From the NCBI GenBank assembly GCA_030431945.1, contig JAUIIF010000182.1, forward strand, positions 1-8,145: a DNA stretch of 8,145 nt, given 5' to 3'. A program made the position numbers and the translations under genes. How positions within the stretch are numbered: position 1 is the stretch's first letter; each line of letters opens with the position of its first letter. Positions 1 through 4,939 of the stretch are shown piece by piece. This DNA comes from Bacteroidia bacterium (lineage in GTDB: Bacteria; Bacteroidota; Bacteroidia; Chitinophagales; Saprospiraceae). The notes under the pieces are model-generated. The model had not been told where the DNA came from. It searched no databases and was given only the letters and a program-made list of their open reading frames with translations.

Positions 1-2
1 AC

Positions 3-197
3 TCGGTAACACTGGAAGGTGTTGGGGAGAGCTGGAATTATGTTCATTCTGGCCCCTTTGTTGTTAACGGTTATGACTTCTACTTGATTGGGCAACTCGA
101 TGTGGAGCCGGTGAAAGTGTATGTCGTATGGAAGAAAAACCGCCGTCATTTTCCAGGCTCACGCGGCCGGAAAAATGGACATGCCCTTCTTCGTTGA
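3..197 (+). CDS. C-terminal fragment of an unrecognised protein, cut by the window edge
   Basis: An open frame enters from the left edge and ends at TGA 195-197. Its first roughly 43 codons read like real coding sequence: G is frequent at first codon positions and the peptide is a mix of beta-strand-like hydrophobics and Gly/Asp/Tyr (it contains GYDFYLIGQLDVEP). From about base 125 onward the frame is simply antisense to a recognisable CIA30 coding segment, so the last 20 or so residues are probably not native. I infer that a gene from the left was joined to foreign or rearranged DNA near 120-130 and now ends at the first stop met by chance. I recognise no family. Alternatively the whole frame is spurious; the opposite strand is also open in the same codon register at 3-125, which makes the choice uncertain. 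Confidence 0.35.
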   Translation, partial: SVTLEGVGESWNYVHSGPFVVNGYDFYLIGQLDVEPVKVYVVWKKNRRHFPGSRGRKNGHALLR

Positions 198-366
198 CCT
201 CAACTTTACCGGCTGATTTACCTCCCATCACGACGTCATCCTCCACCTGCCAGGCATCTTGTGGGGTAGTGGGCGTAGCCTGAAACAGGACAATTGAATT
301 TACTTCGTTCATGATTGATGGGTTGTTACAACTAACTATGGTCAGGAATAAGAATATATACCTCAT
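64..366 (-). pseudogene. 3'-truncated CIA30-type (NADH:ubiquinone oxidoreductase intermediate-associated protein 30-like) lipoprotein
   Basis: The start at 364-366 gives a lipoprotein signal peptide with a good lipobox, IVSC (Cys13). Residues 39-81 then match the N-terminal hallmark of the CIA30 family: W-x-VEDDVVMGGKS, followed by FSGRVSLENDGGFSSIR. Bacterial CIA30-like proteins normally continue for about 100 more residues through a VKGDGK-like segment to complete a galactose-binding-like beta-sandwich. Here recognisable similarity stops at about Arg81 (base 124), and the frame then gives an Ser/Arg/His-rich tail and a stop at 64-66. None of the three minus-strand frames to the left clearly restores the family pattern. 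I therefore call it a truncated gene rather than a short intact one. It diverges from the propeller gene at 499, itself broken. The role of CIA30-like lipoproteins in bacteria is not well defined. Family assignment is fairly secure; the cause of the truncation (deletion, rearrangement or assembly join) is not. Confidence 0.65.
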
Positions 367-418
367 ACTACCAGGAACGGAGCCACCGAATCAGGTGTTC
401 GCAATGCCTCCTGGTACA

Positions 419-439
419 TTTGTACAAACTGAAATCAGT
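419..439. promoter_or_regulatory. Two adjoining short palindromes in a divergent intergenic region
   Basis: TTTGTACAAA (419-428) is a perfect 10-bp palindrome. It shares its last base with ACTGA-AA-TCAGT (428-439), a second perfect dyad. They lie in the 132-bp gap between the divergent genes starting at 366 (minus) and 499 (plus), where a shared operator would be expected. A further 8-bp inverted repeat, TACCAGGA/TCCTGGTA (369-376 and 409-416), lies beside them. No Bacteroidota-type -33/-7 promoter could be placed with confidence. A regulatory role is inferred from position and symmetry only. Confidence 0.3.
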
Positions 440-463
440 CCTGCCGTACCACCAACCATAAGC

Positions 464-489
464 GATAAGCCCGTACGGTATGGCTTATC
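464..489. promoter_or_regulatory. 8-bp inverted repeat (hairpin or operator) just before the start codon at 499
   Basis: GATAAGCC (464-471) and GGCTTATC (482-489) are perfect inverted repeats around a 10-base spacer. That spacer, with the last base of the left arm, contains the palindrome CCGTACGG (471-478). The right arm ends nine bases before the ATG at 499. If transcription starts upstream, the hairpin would occupy the ribosome-binding region of the propeller gene; if not, the symmetry could be an operator. No run of T follows, so it is not a typical terminator. Confidence 0.35.
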
Positions 490-498
490 TTCGCCGGC

Positions 499-1551
499 AT
501 GTCAAGCAAAAAAGTTCTCCTGTTCGTCACCGGCAGTTTCCTGCTCTATTTACTGTTTTTCCCCGCACCGATCGATCCCGTAGCGCTTTCCTTTCCTACC
601 GTGGATTTACCGGATAACGACCTGCTGGGCGAAATAACCACTACGCACACCAGAATGTGCCAGGGATGTGAAGACATTTCTTTCGGCAGCCTCGGCTAGT
701 TCTACACCGGCAGTGCTGCAGGAGTCCTCTGGCGCTTTAAGCTGGGCGAGGAGAGAGCGGAAGAAATGATCGTAAATTTCAAAGGGAGGCCGCTGGGACT
801 AGAAGTCATCGGCGATTCCGTAATCTGGGTGGCGGTTGAGCAGGAAGGACTGGCGCGGGTTGATCTTCGGACAAGAACCTACGACATTAAAGTCAGTGGA
901 TATCAGGACACCTTATTTCAATTGATTGACTACCTCGACGTCAGCCCCGGTGGAGCAGTCTACTTCACCGACGCCTCCGACAAGTACGCCGATGAAGATC
1001 TGCAATACGACATTCTGGAAGGAAAGCCAAACGGGGCTTTGTACCGCTATTCGCCCGCAACTGGCTCCACCGTCCGCCTGGTGGATCACTTGCATTTTGC
1101 AAACGGTGTAGTCATTGATTCGGCAGAGCAGTACGTCCTGGTGGCCGAAACCGGAGCCTTCCGCATCAAGAAACACTGGCTCGCCGGTCCGCAGGCCGGC
1201 ACCACGGAGATCTTCGCCGCCGGTTTTCCAGGCTGGCCCGATGGCATCAGCCGGGGAACCGACGGACTGATCTACGTTACCCTGATCAGCCCCCGCACGC
1301 CCCTGCATGATTACATTTTACCCCGTCCGTGGACCCGGCGTCTGATCACTAAGCTTCCTAAATCGTGGTGGCCGCAACCCGTAAAAGGAAACCGGATACT
1401 TGCCTTCAATGACCAGGGGGAACTGGTGTACGACTGGATGAACAAGGAGCCGAAATTTTCCGGAATCAGCTCCGTAGAAAGGCGCGGCGACAGCCTGTTC
1501 TTTGGCTCCCTCAATGACCGGGGGGTAGGAACAATTCGAGTACCGGAGTAG
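499..1551 (+). pseudogene. APMAP/strictosidine-synthase-like SMP-30 family beta-propeller, interrupted by an in-frame TAG
   Basis: Read through, the frame encodes 350 residues, the usual size for this family. It begins with an N-terminal hydrophobic signal-anchor (about residues 5-21), then the FPAPIDPVA segment often found after the anchor in bacterial homologues. The six-bladed propeller follows, with family landmarks GRPLGLEV, YFTDAS, FANGVV, ETGAFRIKKHWL, FPGWPDGIS and a C-terminal GSLNDRGVGTIRV. Codon 67 is TAG (697-699), sitting in an otherwise well-conserved block: GCEDISF-GSLG-stop-FYTGS. The frame on both sides is the same, so one substitution (for example from CAG, GAG or AAG) explains it. 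The nearby GCED replaces the family's usual GPED. The gene's own terminator is also TAG, so TAG is not reassigned here. ATG 766 could restart translation, but that product would lack the anchor and first blade. Homologues are membrane-anchored esterase/lactonase-like proteins whose substrates are mostly unknown. A base-call error or programmed readthrough remain possible. Confidence 0.8.
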
Positions 1552-1620
1552 GGCGCGGACGCAGGTGCAAACAACGTTTCCCGGCCGGCCAAACCTTCGC
1601 TTGCACCAGCGGCCGCGCCC
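1551..1620 (+). repeat. GC-rich inverted-repeat element, copy A
   Basis: The left arm 1551-1570 (GGGCGCGGACGCAGGTGCAA) and the right arm 1601-1620 are inverted repeats matching at 18 of 20 positions around a 30-base spacer. The spacer carries its own GGCCGGCC palindrome (1583-1590). The left arm begins on the final G of the propeller gene's TAG stop. The identical 20-base arm occurs again, inverted, at 6561-6580, so this is a dispersed repeat rather than a chance hairpin. It could act as a 3'-UTR or terminator-like stem, although no clear T-run follows, or it could be a REP/MITE-type element. Confidence 0.8.
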
Positions 1621-1689
1621 ACTTGGCTTACTTATCCGTTATTTCCGGATGCTGATCGAATAAAAGGAAGACTTTCGGCCAGTAACCAC

Positions 1690-1697
1690 TATATTGG
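1690..1697 (+). promoter_or_regulatory. Possible Bacteroidota-type -7 element for the SPFH gene
   Basis: TATATTGG resembles the Bacteroidota -7 consensus TAnnTTTG with one mismatch. It lies 20 bases before the ATG at 1718, followed by an A/T-rich leader typical of this phylum. No TTTG -33 box is present at the usual 19-21-base spacing; the nearest candidate is too close. Weak, position-supported guess. Confidence 0.25.
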
Positions 1698-1717
1698 CAA
1701 AACAAAATTATTAAACT

Positions 1718-2683
1718 ATGGAAACCAATCTCATTCTATTAGGCGCGTTTGCCTTCTTCATCTTTCTTCTCTTCAACGGGATGTTTTTTACCGTGAAGCA
1801 ACAGTCCATGGCCGTCTTGGAACGCCTTGGCCGTTTCACCTCCATTCGCGGTCCGGGGCTCCATTTCAAGCTTCCCTTCATCGACCGGGTAGCGGGCAAG
1901 ATGAGCCTGAAAGTAAGACAGCTGGATGTAAACGTAGAGACAAAAACCAAGGACAACGTATTCGTGAAACTGAAAGTTGGGGTCCAGTACGTAGTCGGTG
2001 AAGACAGTGTTTACGATGCTTTCTACAAACTGGCCAATCCGGACGAGCAGATCAACTCCTACATTTTTGACGTCGTCCGCGCAGAAGTACCGAAGATGAA
2101 GCTCGACGACGTTTTCGAACGCAAGGATGACATCGCCAATGCCATCAAATCCGAACTTCAGGAAGCCATGGAAAACTATGGCTACAACATCGTGCGTGCG
2201 CTGGTAACGGATATTGATCCGGACGCTACCGTAAAATCAGCCATGAACCGGATTAACGCCGCCGAGCGGGAAAAGCTCGCTGCTGAATACGAAGGTGAAG
2301 CAGACCGTATCCGCATTGTCGCTAAAGCCAAAGCCGAAGCAGAATCCAAGCGACTCCAGGGTCAGGGTATTGCCGATCAGCGGCGGGAAATCGCCAAGGG
2401 CCTCGAAGAGTCCGTTGATATCCTGAACTCCGTTGGCATCAACAGCCAGGAAGCCTCCGCACTCATCGTCGTCACCCAGCACTACGATACCCTGCAAAGC
2501 ATGGGCGAAAACGTGAACTCTAACCTGATCATGTTGCCAAACTCCCCCAACGCCGGCTCCGACATGCTTTCGCAAATGACGGCCAGCTTCATCGCCAGCC
2601 AGCAGATGGGCGAACAGATGAAAGACTCTAACGACGCCCTGAAAGCCAAAAAGCTGAAGGAAAAAATTGAACTGAAGCGGTAA
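1718..2683 (+). CDS. SPFH/band-7 (stomatin-prohibitin) membrane protein, HIR-like
   Basis: The 321-residue product has an N-terminal membrane segment (about residues 5-25). The SPFH domain follows: VLERLGRF, GPGLHFKLPF and VRQLDVNVETKTKDNVFV, up to about residue 170. A charged Ala/Glu/Lys-rich helical stretch (about 180-215) is likely coiled coil. The segment DIDPDATVKSAMNRINAAER, then QGIADQRREIAKGL and VVTQHYDTL, closely resembles hypersensitive-induced-reaction (HIR) type SPFH proteins of plants and bacteria. Family members assemble into large oligomeric rings or microdomains on membranes and often scaffold proteases or other membrane proteins; the partner here is unknown. The C-terminus is Met/Gln/Lys-rich and probably loose. 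No NfeD-type protease gene is adjacent. The start is chosen because the ATG directly precedes the membrane segment and an AT-rich leader. The NadR-like gene begins 55 bases downstream on the same strand and may share its transcript. Confidence 0.92.
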   Translation: METNLILLGAFAFFIFLLFNGMFFTVKQQSMAVLERLGRFTSIRGPGLHFKLPFIDRVAGKMSLKVRQLDVNVETKTKDNVFVKLKVGVQYVVGEDSVYDAFYKLANPDEQINSYIFDVVRAEVPKMKLDDVFERKDDIANAIKSELQEAMENYGYNIVRALVTDIDPDATVKSAMNRINAAEREKLAAEYEGEADRIRIVAKAKAEAESKRLQGQGIADQRREIAKGLEESVDILNSVGINSQEASALIVVTQHYDTLQSMGENVNSNLIMLPNSPNAGSDMLSQMTASFIASQQMGEQMKDSNDALKAKKLKEKIELKR

Positions 2684-2738
2684 TACAGTGCATGGTTTCG
2701 TAAGGGTATTTGGCCGGACTGCCTAACGCACGGACAAT

Positions 2739-3251
2739 ATGACCATTCTCATTACTGGTCCGGAATCTTCGGGTAAAACGACCCTGGCCAGAAACGTAGC
2801 CTGGGCACTGGATGGGTATTTCGTCGCCGAAGCCGCCAGAGACTACCTGAACGAAAGAGCCGGAGAATATACCCTCACCGACCTCCCCATCATCTGGGCG
2901 AAACAACAAGAAGCCGAAGCTGCCGCACGGGCAACTTCGGCTTCTTTTATCCTATGTGATACGGGCCCGGAAGTCATCCGGGTCTGGGCCGAAGTGAAAT
3001 TCGGCACCTGCCCGGCTGAGATCCTCCGGGCTACCAGTCATTCTGCCTATGACCTCATTCTGCTCTGTACCCCAGACCTGCCCTGGGTACCGGACCCGCT
3101 GCGGGAAACGCCTGCCCCGGAGCAGCGTCAACACCTTTTCGAGCGGTACCGGGAGCTGTTACCAGCGGAGAAAACACAAGTGATCAGCGGAACGGCCCGC
3201 CTCGCCGCAGCGCTCCATTTTGTAGACCTGGCCTTAGCCGCTGATCCCTGA
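2739..3251 (+). CDS. NadR-type P-loop kinase (probable nicotinamide riboside kinase, AAA_28 family)
   Basis: The 170-residue protein opens directly with a Walker A loop, GPESSGKTTLA (residues 7-17), followed by a VAEAARDYL block typical of the ribosylnicotinamide-kinase domain of NadR. Further family motifs are CDTGPEVIRVWAEVKFG, where the Asp follows a hydrophobic strand in Walker B fashion, and the characteristic YDLILLCTPDLPWVPDPLRETP, then an ERYRELL helix. There is no N-terminal HTH or adenylyltransferase domain, so it is the stand-alone kinase form common in Bacteroidota. The likely reaction is ATP-dependent phosphorylation of nicotinamide riboside to NMN in cytosolic NAD salvage. Specificity cannot be proven from sequence, because related AAA_28 proteins have other roles. 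No PnuC transporter gene, a frequent neighbour, is visible. It ends 46 bases before the convergent lipoprotein gene. A strong hairpin with a T-run lies inside the gene at 2908-2948. Confidence 0.85.
   Translation: MTILITGPESSGKTTLARNVAWALDGYFVAEAARDYLNERAGEYTLTDLPIIWAKQQEAEAAARATSASFILCDTGPEVIRVWAEVKFGTCPAEILRATSHSAYDLILLCTPDLPWVPDPLRETPAPEQRQHLFERYRELLPAEKTQVISGTARLAAALHFVDLALAADP
2908..2948 (+). terminator. Intrinsic-terminator-like hairpin inside the NadR-like coding sequence
   Basis: AAGAAGCCGAAG (2908-2919) and CTTCGGCTTCTT (2935-2946) are perfect 12-bp inverted repeats. After one C/A mismatch the stem continues with TGCC (2921-2924) against GGCA (2930-2933), leaving a five-base loop. 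The 3' arm runs directly into T residues (TTCTTTT to 2948). The shape is that of a rho-independent terminator for plus-strand transcription, yet it lies at codons 57-70 of an apparently intact gene. It encodes an EAEAAARATSASF stretch. Whether it terminates in vivo is unknown; translating ribosomes would suppress it. Confidence 0.5.
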
Positions 3252-3297
3252 ATGCTTTCCGGCAGGCTGGTAATTCAGCACCCCGCGGCAACCTGAC

Positions 3298-4347
3298 TTA
3301 ATCCAGCACCATTACCGGGCCCTGGTAAATCCCACTCACCGTTTCGTTCGTAACGGCAGTAGCGGAAAAGGCCAACTGCACACCTCCTTCGGTGTGCCGG
3401 ACCTGAACAACTCCTTTAGTCGCCGGTACATCGTCATCCGCCGTATTTGTTGAGAAGTTCATATTCCGGCAGTAATAAGCTTTGTCCACCCCCTTCACGA
3501 GGCTACTGACGTAATCTCGTGTTTCGGGCGTGAAGCTGTAGGCGCCGTCCTCCTCGTAAAAATAATCACCGACGTAAAAGAACACCAGGTCACTTCGTCC
3601 GGTAAGGTTAGCCGCATCGGGTGCAATCTCCTGTTCCGACAGGTAAAGCCGGAACCGTGGAGTACCACTGTCGAAATCTCCATCACGGACCAGGTAAGCG
3701 TGATTAATTTCCATTTCACTTTCTCCGTATTTCAGGTGGTTCGGCCCTTGAAAATCAGCTTCTGCTACTGCTCCCCTTCCGGACATTGGTATTTCGTGCA
3801 AAATCCCGCTGAAAGTCCCCCTGGCCTCATTAAGCCAACGCTCACTGGTGGTTAAGTAAGTTATTACGTACCCTTCCTCCTGCTTAGCAAGCGTAATCTC
3901 CCCTTCGCGCAACCTGGTACGGCCGTTGTATCGGTTATCGGTAAAATTCAGGTTCCGGTAATATTTGGCCATTGAAGCATTTCCCGGCACCAGGTGGTCC
4001 CCTCCAATTTTATACGTGCCGGATAAATCTTCCTGCCGGTCAGAGAATAAGGAAATGGTGAAGGCGGCACTCTCCCCCTGCAGGCCCAGCGGAGCGGCTA
4101 AATTTTCCGTCGTCAGAACGAGGTGATGAATAAATCCTGCGTTCCCTCGTAAAGAAGTTGTCAGGACATAACCATTATTGACCTGTAGCCCGGCCCCATC
4201 AATAACGAAGTTGGTCGTGGCATCAGACTCCTCTTCCTCCACTATGTTGTCCGGCACTTCGGGGGCCAGAACGGCTGCAGTCTCCGTAAGGCAAGAGGAC
4301 GTAATAATTGAGAGGAACAGCAAAGATAATAGGTAGAAAAAACGCAT
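3298..4347 (-). CDS. Lipoprotein with two tandem copies of an unrecognised domain
   Basis: The 349-residue product starts with a hydrophobic leader and a probable lipidation Cys19 (context SIITSSC; the -3 position is Thr, so the lipobox is imperfect). An acidic linker (EEEESD, 37-42) follows. The rest is two similar halves, about 45-183 and 204-343. Each starts with a GLQVNNGYVL or EMEINHAYLV strand, then a second strand (HLVLTTENL; RFRLYLSEQEI) and a further hydrophobic strand. After that come KYYRNLNFTDN or AYYCRNMNFSTN, a strand pair (GEITLAKQEEGYVITY; GVVQVRHTEGGVQLAF), and an ending GTFSGI or SGIYQG. The halves are diverged but colinear, which indicates an old internal duplication of a beta-rich domain. 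I do not recognise the family; cell-surface or periplasmic location is inferred from the leader. The ATG at 4345-4347 directly precedes the leader. A palindromic element ends just upstream and may separate the gene from its original promoter. Confidence 0.85.
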   Translation of the reverse strand: MRFFYLLSLLFLSIITSSCLTETAAVLAPEVPDNIVEEEESDATTNFVIDGAGLQVNNGYVLTTSLRGNAGFIHHLVLTTENLAAPLGLQGESAAFTISLFSDRQEDLSGTYKIGGDHLVPGNASMAKYYRNLNFTDNRYNGRTRLREGEITLAKQEEGYVITYLTTSERWLNEARGTFSGILHEIPMSGRGAVAEADFQGPNHLKYGESEMEINHAYLVRDGDFDSGTPRFRLYLSEQEIAPDAANLTGRSDLVFFYVGDYFYEEDGAYSFTPETRDYVSSLVKGVDKAYYCRNMNFSTNTADDDVPATKGVVQVRHTEGGVQLAFSATAVTNETVSGIYQGPVMVLD

Positions 4348-4371
4348 AGAAGTGGGTTTAGGACATGAAGT

Positions 4372-4461
4372 ACACTGCTAGACAATTACTCCCTCGGCGG
4401 ACGAACCAGGCCGCTACGCGTCCGCTTCGGCCGACGAGCGCTCGCATTTGTCTAGCAGTGT
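4372..4461. repeat. 90-bp MITE-like element with perfect 14-bp terminal inverted repeats
   Basis: ACACTGCTAGACAA (4372-4385) and its exact reverse complement (4448-4461) bound a 62-base GC-rich interior. The interior holds a further 7-bp inverted repeat, GCGGACG (4397-4403)/CGTCCGC (4419-4425). The flanks look duplicated: GGACATGAAGT (4361-4371) abuts the left end and GGAATATGAAGT (4462-4473) abuts the right end, as an imperfect target-site duplication would. No transposase is encoded. It sits 25 bases upstream of the tandem-domain lipoprotein's start codon. It could instead be a plain regulatory stem-loop, but the sharp ends plus flanking repeats favour an inserted element. Confidence 0.6.
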
Positions 4462-4566
4462 GGAATATGAAGTATGATGGTAATAAAGTTTGAAGAAGAG
4501 GCTTACGACAGGGTACGTTTCCACACGCTCCTTCCACCAGTTAAGATAGGGGGCATCAATTTGCAT
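4414..4566 (-). CDS. Possible small gene or gene remnant whose 3' end lies in the palindromic element
   Basis: Downstream of the phosphatase gene a minus-strand frame is open from 4620 to a TAG at 4414-4416. The only ATG in it, at 4564-4566, gives 50 residues: MQIDAPYLNWWKERVETYP and onward, with an aromatic-rich LFFKLYYHHTSY stretch. The frame upstream of that ATG also looks protein-like (IKQSLFDLV), which suggests that the true start is lost or non-standard. The last 15 or so residues, from STLLDK on, are encoded by the inserted palindromic element. I recognise no family. It may be the remnant of a gene interrupted by the element, a small protein with an element-derived tail, or an accidental frame. 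Confidence 0.3.
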   Translation of the reverse strand: MQIDAPYLNWWKERVETYPVVSLFFKLYYHHTSYSTLLDKCERSSAEADA

Positions 4567-4606
4567 TACCAAGTCAAACAAAGATTGTTTAATATTCGGT
4601 TGTAAT

Positions 4607-4939
4607 TCACCTTTCCCCTTTCAGCCAATCCTCCACCACATCTTCCAGCTCCGCCACCAGCTCCGGGTCCAGGTACTGGTACTCATCGGGGATCTCCAGT
4701 ACCTCAATTTTCAGATATCTAGTCTCCCCGGGAAAGCGGCTGAGTAGGTAGTCCCGATGCTTTTTTTCCATGACGAAGGCTACGTCCGCCCATCGCAACA
4801 ACTGACCATTCACCCGGATGCGGGCGTTGGCCGTGGTACCGGCAGACTTCACCGTAATATCCTGCCGTTTCCGGAAAATGGTTTCGGCCGTGCGGCTGCG
4901 CCACTGGTTACGGGAGCAGATAAAAAGCAGGTGGATCAT
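4607..4939 (-). CDS. Low-molecular-weight protein tyrosine phosphatase-family protein
   Basis: Starting at ATG 4937-4939 the product has 110 residues and begins MIHLLFICSRNQWRS. It carries the phosphatase P-loop C-x5-R-S as Cys8 to Arg14-Ser15. The family's usual Pro after RS is Arg16 here. Later signatures of this short subfamily are SAGT, RWADVAFVMEKKHRDYL and EIPDEYQYLDPELV, where Asp91-Pro92 is the likely general-acid DP motif. The predicted reaction is dephosphorylation of tyrosine-phosphorylated proteins, or a related phosphoester, in the cytosol; the arsenate reductases sharing this fold need extra cysteines that are absent here. An upstream in-frame ATG at 4964-4966 would add nine residues. 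I prefer the internal start because its ATGA overlaps the TGA of the peptidase gene, a standard coupling arrangement, with GGAAG six bases upstream, and because the family begins at this point. It is probably translated from the peptidase mRNA. Confidence 0.9.
   Translation of the reverse strand: MIHLLFICSRNQWRSRTAETIFRKRQDITVKSAGTTANARIRVNGQLLRWADVAFVMEKKHRDYLLSRFPGETRYLKIEVLEIPDEYQYLDPELVAELEDVVEDWLKGER

Noticed and set aside
311..583. Plus-strand 90-codon frame across the divergent intergenic region
   Set aside because: It overlaps both divergent gene starts, and its Pro/Ser/Cys-rich translation resembles no protein; the frame starting at 499 is the real gene.
697..699. Reassigned TAG codon for the organism
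   Set aside because: The same gene ends with TAG at 1549-1551 exactly where the family ends, so TAG is a normal stop here.
1551..1620. Integron attC-like or CRISPR-like interpretation of the GC-rich inverted repeat
   Set aside because: There is no RYYYAAC/GTTRRRY core, no integrase and no regularly spaced array; only two distant copies exist.
1634..1650. Small hairpin ATCCG/CGGAT before the SPFH gene as terminator
   Set aside because: Only 5 bp of stem and no following T-run.
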